Shown: piece after piece, positions 1-7,541 of the stretch
Layout of the letters: each line of letters begins with the position of its first letter
Numbering within the stretch: the stretch's first letter is position 1
Assembly (NCBI GenBank): GCA_903861005.1
Contig: CAIOSP010000206.1
Location: forward strand, 1-34,762
Direction of reading: 5' to 3'
DNA from: an uncultured Pseudomonadota bacterium
Lineage (GTDB): Bacteria; Myxococcota_A; UBA796; GCA-2862545
DNA length: 34,762 nucleotides
The notes under the pieces: generated by a model
The model's input: the letters and a program-made list of their open reading frames with translations, nothing else
Database searches by the model: none
What the model was told of the DNA's origin: nothing
Made by a program: the position numbers and the translations under genes

Positions 1-350
1 GGCACGGCGTCCGCAGGCGGCGGCGCGGCGGCATCCGGCGTCGGCGCGGCCGGGGCGGCGCCGTCGGGCGCGGGGCCACCCGCCGGCGGGGTGGCGAACA
101 TGTCGTCGAGCATCGCGTCGTCGGCCGACTTGGGCTTCGCGTCCGCGCCGATCTTGTCGACGTCGCACTCGGGCGGCTTCGGGTCGTAGCGGATCTCGGA
201 GTAGCCGGGCCACGTCTGCTCACCGACGGCGAGCATGCGGGCTTGGACGACCTCGGACGTGCCCTGCGCGACGGCCAGCAGCAGGACGAGGAGCGCAGGG
301 AGGGTGCTGAGCCAGGTGCGGACGGGGCTCGGTGCGGCTTCGTGGGACAA
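1..350 (-). CDS. N-terminal part of a TRAP-type large-permease-like membrane protein (partial, TTG start)
   Basis: An open frame starts at a TTG (348-350 on the minus strand), 12 nt after the stop of the lipoprotein gene, with a GGAG ribosome-binding site just before it. It runs off the left edge after 116 codons. Seen: a hydrophobic segment at about residues 14-30, then an extracytoplasmic stretch containing GEQTWPGY, then an Ala/Pro/Gly-rich linker from about residue 88. As I recall the family, AdeT/TatT-linked TRAP large permeases have such an N-terminal extension before the multi-spanning DctM-like domain. That domain would lie outside the window, so the permease assignment rests on operon context and this short N-terminus only. 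The frame, start and co-transcription with the next two genes are better supported than the function. Confidence 0.55.
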   Translation of the reverse strand, partial: MSHEAAPSPVRTWLSTLPALLVLLLAVAQGTSEVVQARMLAVGEQTWPGYSEIRYDPKPPECDVDKIGADAKPKSADDAMLDDMFATPPAGGPAPDGAAPAAPTPDAAAPPPADAV

Positions 351-362
351 GGGCTCTCCGTC

Positions 363-1367
363 CTACTTCAAGATGTCGTTGAACATGTCATCGTCGACCT
401 TGGTGTCGTCGACGGTCACGTCATCGGGGAAGGTGCCGAACGCGTCGGTGGGCGTGCGGTAGCCCACCTTGGCGGTCCAGATGCGGTCTGACTCGTTGCG
501 CACGATGGCGGTGGCGTAGCGATCGAGCATCGCCCACTTGGGGTCCATCGGCGTGGCGTTGAGCGAGCCGACATGGGACTTCACGGCCTTGCGGAGCTCG
601 GCCTCGTGGCCGGTGGACGAGGCGGTCTGCGCGAGGAAGGCGCCCGCGAGGCGAACGCCCGCGGTCTGGCCCTTGGCCACGCTCTGGCCGAACAGCGCCC
701 ACGGATCGCCCACGTCCGGGCTGCCCTCCATCAGCGCCCAGATGGCGGCCTTCATGGCGTTGGGCGCGCCCCACCACTTGTCGTCGTCCAGGCAGGCCGA
801 CGCGCGCACGACGCTCGCCGGGATCGACATCGGCACGCCGGCCTGGCCGCCTGCGCCCATGTCGTGCACCACGGCCAGCACGCCCGCCGACAGGCCGAGC
901 ATGTAGATCAGCTGGTCGCTGTCCTTCTTGAGGGTCGGGCAAGCGCCGTCCGGCTCCGGGACGCCGTACTCGTCGGCCAGGAGCGTCCAAGCCGAGAGGT
1001 AGCGGCGCGCGGCCACGGCGTGGGCGCGCTGGACGCGCTCGCTGGCGTCGTGGGCGCCCTCGGTGTCTTCGCGGCGAAGCGCGCGCGCCGTGTCGAGCTG
1101 CGCCTCCCACACGTCGTCCTCCAGGCACATGCCCGCGGACAGCATCGAGACGATCGACGTCTTGGCGGCGTGGTGGCTCGCGTCGTTGAACGCGCCGACC
1201 ATCGGGCCCAGGCCCTCGCCGACGGCGCACCCGACCCCGACGTCGCCCGAACGCATCACGTAGGGCATGACCAGCCGATCGGTGGATCCGGCGAGGGTGT
1301 TGCCGATCGCGCCGTTGCAGGCGGTGAGGACCGCGATGGCGATCGCGACAGGGACAAGGCGCGTCAT
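363..1367 (-). CDS. TatT-like (TRAP T-component) lipoprotein
   Basis: Predicted lipoprotein of 334 residues. The N-terminus is a short signal peptide with lipobox LTAC, giving a lipidated Cys17. The rest is alpha-helical in character, with conserved-looking blocks such as GVGCAVGEGLGP, SAGMCLEDDVWEA and KVGYRTPTDAFGTF. This resembles the TRAP-transporter T-component (TatT) proteins, helical periplasmic lipoproteins thought to assist substrate-binding proteins. The start at 1367 follows a GGGAGG ribosome-binding site. It lies between the solute-binding-protein gene upstream and the TTG-started membrane component downstream on the same strand, with spacers of 77 and 12 nt, consistent with one operon. 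The lipoprotein call is firm; the TatT assignment is from memory of the family and moderately sure. Confidence 0.7.
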   Translation of the reverse strand: MTRLVPVAIAIAVLTACNGAIGNTLAGSTDRLVMPYVMRSGDVGVGCAVGEGLGPMVGAFNDASHHAAKTSIVSMLSAGMCLEDDVWEAQLDTARALRREDTEGAHDASERVQRAHAVAARRYLSAWTLLADEYGVPEPDGACPTLKKDSDQLIYMLGLSAGVLAVVHDMGAGGQAGVPMSIPASVVRASACLDDDKWWGAPNAMKAAIWALMEGSPDVGDPWALFGQSVAKGQTAGVRLAGAFLAQTASSTGHEAELRKAVKSHVGSLNATPMDPKWAMLDRYATAIVRNESDRIWTAKVGYRTPTDAFGTFPDDVTVDDTKVDDDMFNDILK

Positions 1368-1444
1368 GTCTGGAGCCTCCCACAGGATTCAGGGCCCGGG
1401 GAGGCTACCACCGACAGCGGCGCGATGCACCCGACTTGACGGGC

Positions 1445-2443
1445 TTACTCCTTGGCCTCGGCGCACTCGGCGCGGGCGGCGTCAGAGGCGCAGCGCACGC
1501 GGCGCATCAGGCCGAGGATCGTGCTGTCGTAGACGCCGCCGTCGCGCAGCGTGAGGCGGACCTTCTGAAACAGCGTGTCGTAGCCGGGCTTGTCGGCGTC
1601 GGGGATGGTCAGCAGCTTCGTCGCGACCTTGGCCTCGGACTGCTTGACGACGGCGAGCGCCTTGTCGAAGTAGTTGTAGGCGTACTCGCGCGCCCACTGG
1701 CCAAAGCCCGCCGGGAAGCGGTCGGCCCGCAGGACCACCTGCAGGGTGAGCTGCGAGAGCGTGAAGTTGATGATGCCGCCGGTGGTGCCGATGCCGCGGT
1801 ACAGCTCGAGCGGCTCGTAGGCGGTGGCCGGGGCGTAGATGGTGTCGACCGAGTGGCTGTTGAACATGGGGCCGAAGGTCGCCGTGGTCGCCGACTTGGT
1901 GGACATGCCCACGGTGCGGGCCATGGTCTCAGCGGCCTTGTCGGCGCTGATGATCGCGATGGACTTGCCAGCCAGGTCGGTGGACTTGCGCCAGGCCTTG
2001 TCGCGGCCGTAAAGCATGACCGCCCCGGCCGGGTAGATGCCGCCGTTCTCGTACGCGCCCGACTTCATCTTGGCCGCCATGCGCGGGTCCTTGAGGTAGG
2101 CGAGCGTGGACTTGAGCCAGTCGTAGCGGGGCAGGGCGCCGATCGCCTCGACGGTGGCAGAGGCCAGGCCGAAGCCGCGGGCCGAGATGCCGGTCACCAG
2201 GATGGCGTCACACTTGCCGGCGACCAGGTCGTCGGCGGCGGTGCGCTCCTCGACGTCCGCGCGCAGGGTGAACGAGACACCCTTGGCGACGGCCTCGATC
2301 GCCATGGCCTGAGCGTTCTTGTAGGCGGGGCCGTTGGTGCCCATCGGGTCGTAGACGCACAGCGTGCGCGTGTCCGCGGCGAGCGAGGTCTGGCTGAACA
2401 GCAGGGCGGCGGCAACGGCGACGGCGGACAAGGTGCGCAACAT
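1445..2443 (-). CDS. AdeT1/2-like periplasmic solute-binding protein
   Basis: Predicted secreted protein of 332 residues with a classical signal peptide (LRTLSAVAVAAALLFSQ, then cleavage near SLAADT). The mature part begins RTLCVYDPMGTNGP and resembles the AdeT1/AdeT2 family of putative solute-binding proteins, which are TRAP-like periplasmic receptors. The substrate cannot be read from sequence. Two ATGs lie at 2446 and 2443; the GGAG at 2450-2453 is better spaced (6 nt) for the second, which is chosen here. An open frame extends upstream to 2500, but that part precedes the ribosome-binding site and does not look like protein. First gene of the three-gene minus-strand operon. AdeT proteins were originally linked to aminoglycoside efflux, but the fold points to solute capture. 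Confidence 0.75.
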   Translation of the reverse strand: MLRTLSAVAVAAALLFSQTSLAADTRTLCVYDPMGTNGPAYKNAQAMAIEAVAKGVSFTLRADVEERTAADDLVAGKCDAILVTGISARGFGLASATVEAIGALPRYDWLKSTLAYLKDPRMAAKMKSGAYENGGIYPAGAVMLYGRDKAWRKSTDLAGKSIAIISADKAAETMARTVGMSTKSATTATFGPMFNSHSVDTIYAPATAYEPLELYRGIGTTGGIINFTLSQLTLQVVLRADRFPAGFGQWAREYAYNYFDKALAVVKQSEAKVATKLLTIPDADKPGYDTLFQKVRLTLRDGGVYDSTILGLMRRVRCASDAARAECAEAKE

Positions 2444-2584
2444 CATCGACTCCAGTCGAAGGTAGAAGGGGGTTCCGCGGAACGGGCAGCCGTATAGCAC
2501 GGGAGCGCGGCAGGTATTCCACGCCGCGTCATGGATCCGTCGAATGGCGATTCGAGGCTCCAGAATCCGGGCGAGGCCACGCGC

Positions 2585-2722
2585 CTAGTGCGCGACGACG
2601 TCGTCGTCGGCGGTCGGCTCGTGGTCCAGGGCGCGACCTACCCGCAGCGGGGCGTTCGCGATCCGGGCGAGCACGAGGCTGGACACCACGCAGAAGATCA
2701 CGGCTAAGGTATCCCACATCAT
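2585..2722 (-). CDS. possible small single-span membrane protein
   Basis: Candidate 45-residue protein starting MMWDTLAVIFCVVSSLVLAR, with one hydrophobic segment at about residues 4-19, followed by a basic then strongly acidic tail ending in ADDDVVAH. No good ribosome-binding site precedes the ATG pair, and the frame is open upstream to 2914 without a convincing alternative start. It lies 139 nt upstream of the binding-protein gene on the same strand. No family is recognised. The TM-plus-charged-tail pattern is the only positive evidence. Confidence 0.3.
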   Translation of the reverse strand: MMWDTLAVIFCVVSSLVLARIANAPLRVGRALDHEPTADDDVVAH

Positions 2723-3043
2723 CGGACGCTCGCAGAGTCCGTATAAATAGACCGGGAGCGGCTGCGGTTTGTCACGCACGTGTAACTTCGGCATTTCCCA
2801 CCCGATCGGGGGCGGCAGGTGTCGGACAGTCTGACGGCCTCCGACGGTCCGGCTCCGGGGGCCTTTGTGCACGACTAATCCCGAAGATAACACAGCTTTG
2901 CTTCGTTGCCTCATGCAGGTTCTCGTCCGACATGTCGGCGGGGCCGCTATTCGCCAATAGTCGCCCTCAAAACAAACTTATCCTGGTATTCGGCTCGTCC
3001 GGCACGGTGCTGGCCATGACCTCTTCCCGAGCGGAGGTGGTCG
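2723..3043. other. intergenic region between divergent transcription units
   Basis: About 320 bp with lower GC than its surroundings and no convincing gene. It holds an inverted repeat GTCGGA/TCCGAC (2821-2826 and 2840-2845), a perfect 12-bp palindrome CCGACATGTCGG (2927-2938) and a small hairpin CTATT-CGCC-AATAG (2947-2960). It must carry the promoter for comM on the plus strand and probably one for the minus-strand TRAP operon, but no clear -35/-10 pair could be picked. Confidence 0.5.
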
Positions 3044-4540
3044 ATGTCGGTGCGGGTTCACAGCGGGGCGATCGTAGGTGTGGACGCTGTCCCGATCGAG
3101 GTCGAGGTCGACCTGCTTCGTCGGCTCCCCGGGGTCTGCGTGGTCGGTCTGGCGGCCGGCGCGGTGCGCGAGTCCGCCGAGCGGGTCCGGTCGGCGATCG
3201 TCGCCGCGGGCTTGGAGTTCCCCCGCAAGCGCGTCGTGGTGAACCTGGCGCCCGCGGGGCTTCGCAAGGACGGCGCGGCGCTGGATCTGCCGATCGCGGT
3301 CGGCGTGCTCGCCGCGGAGGGCTTGGTCCCGGAGGCGGGCCTGGAGGAGCTGCTCTTTGTGGGCGAACTGTCGTTGGCCGGTCGGACCCGCGCGGTCCGC
3401 GGCGCGGTCGCCCTGGCGCACTTGGCGCGGGTGACGGGTCGAACGCTGGTGCTGCCGACCGAGATGGCGGCGCAGGCGGCGGCCGCGCGTGACGTGAACG
3501 TGCTCGCCGCGGACGACCTCGGGTCGGTGATCGCGCACCTCCGCGGGGAGCGACCACTGCCGTCGGGCGCGGCGTGGGAGGGGAAGGCGCGGGATCGGCT
3601 CGTCGATCTGGCGGAGGTCCGCGGGCAGGCGCTGGCGCGGCGTGCGCTCGAGATCGCGGCGGCGGGCGGGCACCACGTGCTGCTGATGGGGCCGCCGGGT
3701 TGTGGCAAGTCCATGTTGGCCCGTCGGTTTCCGACGATCCTCCCGCCGTTGCACGAGCACGAGGCCCTCGACGTCACCCGCATCCATGGGGCCGCTGGCC
3801 TCCTGTCCTCCGACGCGGGCCTGATCCGCGAGCGCCCCTTCCGCGCGCCGCACCACTCCGTCAGCGTCGCCGGCATGGTCGGCGACCGTACGCTGCGCCC
3901 TGGCGAGGTGAGCCTCGCGCACCAGGGCGTCCTGTTCCTCGACGAGGCGACCGAGTTCTCGCGGCCCGCGATCGAGGTGCTGCGTGGCCCGCTAGAGGAC
4001 GGCGTCGTCCAGCTGACGCGGGCCGAGGGCACGGTGACCTACCCGGCCGAGGTGATGCTGGTGATGGCGGCCAACCCGTGCCCGTGCGGCATGCGGGGGA
4101 GCGCCACGCCGTGCCGGTGCACCGACACCGAGGTGCTCCGCTACCGGCGCAAGCTGTCGGGTCCGATCTTGGACCGCATCGACCTGCACGTCGAGTTGCG
4201 GCCGGTGCCCGCGGACCAGATCCTCGGCGGCGCGCCCGGCGAGTCGTCGGCCGACGTCCGCGACCGTGTGGTGTCGGCTCGACGCGCGCAGGCCGCCCGT
4301 GGGCAGCACGCAGTGAACGGGCGCCTGGAGCGCGCGGAGCTCGACCGGCTCGCGTCTCCGGAGCCCGAAGCGGCCAAGCTGCTCGGCGACGCCGTGCACC
4401 GCCTTGGGCTGTCCGGTCGCGCCACGACGCGGCTGCTCAAGGTCGCGCGCACCATCGCAGACCTGGAGGGCGCGGCCGACGTCGCGCCCCACCACGTCGC
4501 CGAGGCGCTCGGCTTTCGGCCGCTGGCGCCGGTGGACTGA
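3044..4540 (+). CDS. comM: ComM/YifB family Mg-chelatase-like AAA+ ATPase
   Basis: A 498-residue protein with the YifB/ComM architecture. The N-terminal ChlI-like domain begins VHSGAIVGVDAVPIEVEVDL. Walker A is GPPGCGKS (residues 216-223), Walker B is GVLFLDEATEF, followed by a four-Cys insertion (NPCPCGMRGSATPCRC) and a C-terminal helical domain. ComM is a hexameric helicase that promotes branch migration during natural-transformation recombination; family members without known competence are common. The start is supported by GGAGG 6 nt upstream of the ATG. recA follows 83 nt downstream on the same strand, so two recombination genes are side by side. Confidence 0.92.
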   Translation: MSVRVHSGAIVGVDAVPIEVEVDLLRRLPGVCVVGLAAGAVRESAERVRSAIVAAGLEFPRKRVVVNLAPAGLRKDGAALDLPIAVGVLAAEGLVPEAGLEELLFVGELSLAGRTRAVRGAVALAHLARVTGRTLVLPTEMAAQAAAARDVNVLAADDLGSVIAHLRGERPLPSGAAWEGKARDRLVDLAEVRGQALARRALEIAAAGGHHVLLMGPPGCGKSMLARRFPTILPPLHEHEALDVTRIHGAAGLLSSDAGLIRERPFRAPHHSVSVAGMVGDRTLRPGEVSLAHQGVLFLDEATEFSRPAIEVLRGPLEDGVVQLTRAEGTVTYPAEVMLVMAANPCPCGMRGSATPCRCTDTEVLRYRRKLSGPILDRIDLHVELRPVPADQILGGAPGESSADVRDRVVSARRAQAARGQHAVNGRLERAELDRLASPEPEAAKLLGDAVHRLGLSGRATTRLLKVARTIADLEGAADVAPHHVAEALGFRPLAPVD

Positions 4541-4583
4541 ACTTCTCCGTCTTGGCCGGCGGGTGGTCCGTCGGTCTTCCGTC

Positions 4584-4602
4584 GTGGGCGCGGTTCGCCC
4601 AC
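4584..4602 (+). promoter_or_regulatory. 7-bp perfect inverted repeat between comM and recA
   Basis: GTGGGCG (4584-4590), 5-nt loop CGGTT, CGCCCAC (4596-4602), ending 21 nt before the recA ATG. No T-run follows, so it is a poor intrinsic terminator. It could be an operator or an RNA hairpin in the recA leader. No Escherichia- or alphaproteobacterial-type SOS box was recognised nearby. Confidence 0.45.
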
Positions 4603-4623
4603 AATTCGAGTTGAGGTGATGTG

Positions 4624-5631
4624 ATGAACGAGCTGAAGAACGACGATCGGGTCAAGGCCCTGAGCTCCACCCTGGACGGGCTGGACAAGCGCTACGGCAA
4701 GGGCTGCGTGATGCGCCTGGGCGAGCGCCCCGCCGCCGAGGTGGACGTGATCCCCACCGGGTCGATGACGCTCGACGAGCTGCTGGGCATCGGCGGCTGG
4801 CCGCGCGGTCGCGTGGTCGAGGTGTACGGACCGGAGTCGAGCGGCAAGACGACCTTGGCGCTCCACGCGGTCGCCGAGGTGCAGGCGATGGGCGGCACCG
4901 CGGCCTTCATCGACGCGGAGCACGCGCTGGACGTGATCTACGCCGAGAAGCTGGGCGTCGACACCAGCGCGCTGCTGGTGTCGCAGCCGGACTCCGGCGA
5001 GCAGGGCTTGGAGGTCGCCGAGGCGCTGGTGCGCTCCGGCGCGGTCGATCTGATCGTCGTGGACAGCGTCGCCGCGCTGGTCCCCCAGGCTGAGCTCGAG
5101 GGCCAGATGGGCGACCCGCACATGGGCCTTCAGGCGCGCCTGATGTCGCAGGCGCTCCGCAAGCTGACGGCGATCACCCACCGCACCGGCGCGATCGTGA
5201 TCTTCCTCAACCAGGTCCGGCAGAAGATCGGGGTTGTCTTTGGCAACGCCGAGGTCACCCCCGGCGGAAACGCGCTGAAGTTCTACGCGAGCATCCGCAT
5301 GGAGATCCGCCGCGTGGGCGCCCTGACGGCGGGTGAGGAGCAGATCGGCGCGCGCACGCGCCTGAAGGTCGTGAAGAACAAGCTCGCGCCGCCCTTCCGC
5401 TCCGCCGAGGTCGACATGCTCTACGGGCGCGGCATCAGCCAGGAGTCCGAGATCATGGAGCGCGCCGAGAAGGCGGGCGTGATCGCGCGCTCTGGCTCGT
5501 GGTTCGCGTTCGGCGACGAGCGGCTGGGCCAGGGCAAGGACAACGTCCGCGACCGCCTGCGCGCCGAGCCTGACCTGCGCGCCCGGCTGGTGGACGCGCT
5601 CCGCACCCAGGTGGCCGCGGAGGCGAAGTAG
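4624..5631 (+). CDS. recA: recombinase RecA
   Basis: A 335-residue RecA. It forms the ATP-dependent strand-exchange filament on single-stranded DNA and triggers LexA self-cleavage where an SOS system exists. Seen: Walker A GPESSGKT (residues 69-76), the Walker-B region [13 protein letters not shown], loop L1 ([22 protein letters not shown], interrupted here only for length) and the loop L2 region ending [17 protein letters not shown], where many RecAs have TTGG. The frame opens at a GTG (4621), but the ATG at 4624 is better spaced from GAGG (4613-4616) and is chosen. The C-terminus is short and basic, without a long acidic tail. Convergent with the AT-hook gene downstream. Confidence 0.97.
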   Translation: MNELKNDDRVKALSSTLDGLDKRYGKGCVMRLGERPAAEVDVIPTGSMTLDELLGIGGWPRGRVVEVYGPESSGKTTLALHAVAEVQAMGGTAAFIDAEHALDVIYAEKLGVDTSALLVSQPDSGEQGLEVAEALVRSGAVDLIVVDSVAALVPQAELEGQMGDPHMGLQARLMSQALRKLTAITHRTGAIVIFLNQVRQKIGVVFGNAEVTPGGNALKFYASIRMEIRRVGALTAGEEQIGARTRLKVVKNKLAPPFRSAEVDMLYGRGISQESEIMERAEKAGVIARSGSWFAFGDERLGQGKDNVRDRLRAEPDLRARLVDALRTQVAAEAK

Positions 5632-5645
5632 ACATCGCGGTCGTC

Positions 5646-5681
5646 GGGTCCGCGCGCAGGCCTCATGCCTGGAGCGGACCC
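5646..5681 (+). terminator. strong hairpin between convergent recA and the AT-hook gene
   Basis: An 8-bp outer stem (GGGTCCGC, 5646-5653, with GCGGACCC, 5674-5681) encloses a 5-bp inner stem (CAGGC/GCCTG) with loop CTCAT. It starts 14 nt after the recA stop and would fold on either strand. There is no T-run, so intrinsic termination is uncertain. Confidence 0.45.
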
Positions 5682-5730
5682 GGCGAGCTGGGTGCGCAGC
5701 CTGCCATCGTCGGCGGCGCGCCCATGGGGC

Positions 5731-6447
5731 TTAAACGGCGTCGTCCCCGCGCGGGCGGCGCTTGGTCTTCACTTCACGCCTCACCGTCTCGAACTCAGGC
5801 TCGGCGGCGTCGGCGCTGGTGTCGGTGACCATCAGGATCCGGCCCTTCTCGATGCCGGCGAACTTTAGGAAGCCGATGACGATCGCCTGCTCCGGCTGGC
5901 GGGAGGACATGACCTGACGCGCCTGGAGCCGCGCGATCTCTTCGCCGAGCTGCACGCGCGTGAAGGCGCGGTCCGCGAACTGGCCCTTGAGGTGGTCGAA
6001 CAGCGCGAGGTTGTTGCCGTTTCGGAAGGGGTTGTCGCCGATGATGCGGTAGCTGGCCGTCGGCAGGTAGCTGAACGTGGCCGGCGCCTTCTTCCGGCGG
6101 GCGGGCTTGGCCGGCGCCGCGGTGCCCTTGCGTGGCCGCCCGGGGCCGCGCTTGGCCACGGGCTCAGCCGACGGCGTGGGCGTGGCGACCTCCACCGGCA
6201 CCGTCGTTCGGGCGCGGCGGGGCGGCGCAATGTACTCCTCCACCTCGTCGTCGGTTTCGGGCGCCGCGACCTCGACCCTGGCGATCGCCGTCGATGCTGC
6301 CCCGATCGCTGCCGGAAACGCCGGAGTTGACGGTACCGATTTCAACCTCGGGGCGTCGTACTGCATCAGGCGGACCATGGCGGCGAGGCTTCCCAGCTCC
6401 GCCTGGATGTAGTTGATGCGGTCAAGCAGCGACGAGGGGTGGGTCAT
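5731..6447 (-). CDS. AT-hook-containing putative DNA-binding protein, unknown family
   Basis: A 238-residue protein. Residues 8-30 form a likely helix or short coiled coil (LLDRINYIQAELGSLAAMVR). Residues 31-97 are Ala/Pro-rich and partly acidic. Residues 100-107 are an AT-hook core (RGPGRPRK), followed by a basic Lys/Arg/Ala stretch. Residues 125-208 look like a compact folded domain (SYRIIGDNP, ALFDHLKGQF, VQLGEEIARLQ, FLKFAGIEKGRI), and the tail is basic (KTKRRPRG). The AT-hook predicts minor-groove binding at AT-rich DNA. The C-terminal domain might be winged-helix-like, which is a guess. AAGGA precedes the ATG. Divergent from the methyltransferase at 6642. No specific function is assigned. 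Confidence 0.75.
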   Translation of the reverse strand: MTHPSSLLDRINYIQAELGSLAAMVRLMQYDAPRLKSVPSTPAFPAAIGAASTAIARVEVAAPETDDEVEEYIAPPRRARTTVPVEVATPTPSAEPVAKRGPGRPRKGTAAPAKPARRKKAPATFSYLPTASYRIIGDNPFRNGNNLALFDHLKGQFADRAFTRVQLGEEIARLQARQVMSSRQPEQAIVIGFLKFAGIEKGRILMVTDTSADAAEPEFETVRREVKTKRRPRGDDAV

Positions 6448-6600
6448 GGCGTCCTTTTACCTTCGAGTTGGGGTCTCGGGTGTGCGCGGTGGTATCGTGG
6501 GGCCCGGCGGGGCGCAGGCGACGTTGCGGGTTAAACGATCGATTGGTTTTCGGACGGACGTTCGACTTAGGACGCGCCCCCGCGGACGTGTGAGGAGGCG

Positions 6601-6616
6601 ACCGTCGCGCGACGGT
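6601..6616. promoter_or_regulatory. 16-bp perfect palindrome upstream of the methyltransferase
   Basis: ACCGTCGCGCGACGGT reads identically on both strands and ends 25 nt before the methyltransferase ATG, in the 194-bp divergent spacer shared with the AT-hook gene. A perfect 16-bp palindrome at this place is a good operator candidate for a dimeric repressor. As RNA it would fold only into a tight hairpin. No T-run follows. Confidence 0.5.
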
Positions 6617-6641
6617 GCGCCTGCGGCCTGCAGAGGATCCG

Positions 6642-7466
6642 ATGTCTGACTTCGACACCACCCGACGATCCTGGAACAACGCGACGCGCAACCACAACGC
6701 GCACAAGGGCGATCAGGCCGCGCTCCTCCGAAGTGGCGCGGATGTGTTGTTTGCTGAGGAGCTGGAGCTGCTCGGCGACCTGACGGGGAAGCGGCTGGTG
6801 CACCTGCAGTGCAACGCGGGGCAGGACTCGCTCGGGCTCGCGCGGCGTGGCGCCACCGTGCATGGCGTCGACCTCTCGGACGAAGCGATCGCGTTCGCGC
6901 GTCGACTGTCCACGGACTCCGGTGTGCCCGGCACGTTTGAGCGCGCCGAGCTGCTCCATTGGCTCGCCACCACCGACCAGCGCTTCCAGGTGGCCTTCAC
7001 GTCTTATGGCGCCACCGGCTGGCTGCCGGACCTGGACGGGTGGGCGCGTGGTGTGGCGCGCGTGCTGGAGCGCGGTGGATCGCTGGTCTACGTCGAGTTC
7101 CACCCGCTTGTCTGGAGCGTAGGTGAGACCTTTGGCCTGGACCGCGACGACTACTTCACCCGCGAGACGTTCCACGAGCCGGTCAGCGACTACGTTCGCG
7201 CGTCCGGATCCGCGCTCGGCGTGGTGGAGTTCGCGGACGTGCTGGACAACGACGTGCCCGCCGTCTCCTGGCAGTGGACGCTCGCGCAGATCGTCGACGC
7301 GATCGCGCGCGCGGGGCTGCGGCTGGAGCGCCTGCGCGAGTACCCCTACGCCAACGGCTGCCTGGTGCACCCGGGGCTGGTCTCGACCGAGGGGCGCCGG
7401 TGGGCTTGGCCGGACGGCGTCGCCAAGGTGCCGCTGATGTTCGGACTGCGCGCGACCAAGGACTGA
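6642..7466 (+). CDS. class I SAM-dependent methyltransferase, substrate unknown
   Basis: A 274-residue predicted cytosolic methyltransferase. SAM-binding motif I with following beta-2 is at residues 53-80 (VHLQCNAGQDSLGLARRGA, then VHGVDLSDEAI). The LQCxxGQDSL form is common in a group of uncharacterised small-molecule methyltransferases. A later block (RVLERGGSLVYVEFHP) matches the motif after beta-4/5. The frame opens at 6615, but the ATG at 6642 is preceded by GAGG (6633-6636) and begins MSDFDTTRRSWN, a more natural N-terminus. It is a single gene, divergent from the AT-hook gene and convergent with the MopE-repeat gene. The substrate is not predictable. Confidence 0.85.
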   Translation: MSDFDTTRRSWNNATRNHNAHKGDQAALLRSGADVLFAEELELLGDLTGKRLVHLQCNAGQDSLGLARRGATVHGVDLSDEAIAFARRLSTDSGVPGTFERAELLHWLATTDQRFQVAFTSYGATGWLPDLDGWARGVARVLERGGSLVYVEFHPLVWSVGETFGLDRDDYFTRETFHEPVSDYVRASGSALGVVEFADVLDNDVPAVSWQWTLAQIVDAIARAGLRLERLREYPYANGCLVHPGLVSTEGRRWAWPDGVAKVPLMFGLRATKD

Positions 7467-7498
7467 CGGCGCGTCCGCTGCAGCGCGCGACCAAGGAC
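7448..7498 (+). repeat. 16-bp direct repeat across the methyltransferase stop
   Basis: GCGCGCGACCAAGGAC occurs at 7448-7463 (the last codons of the methyltransferase) and again at 7483-7498 (downstream). The copies start 35 bp apart. It looks like a small local duplication of the gene's 3' end. Confidence 0.6.
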
Positions 7499-7541
7499 CG
7501 CCGCCCCCGATGTCGCGGCGATCCACAGGGTCAGCGCCCGA

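Noticed and set aside
2742-2750. TATAAATAG resembling a eukaryotic TATA box.
   Set aside because: The genome is plainly bacterial and no -35 element or gene start fits it. Probably chance in an AT-richer patch.
2772-2957. Minus-strand open frame of 61 codons in the comM upstream region.
   Set aside because: No ribosome-binding site, overlaps another frame on the same strand and shows no protein-like features.
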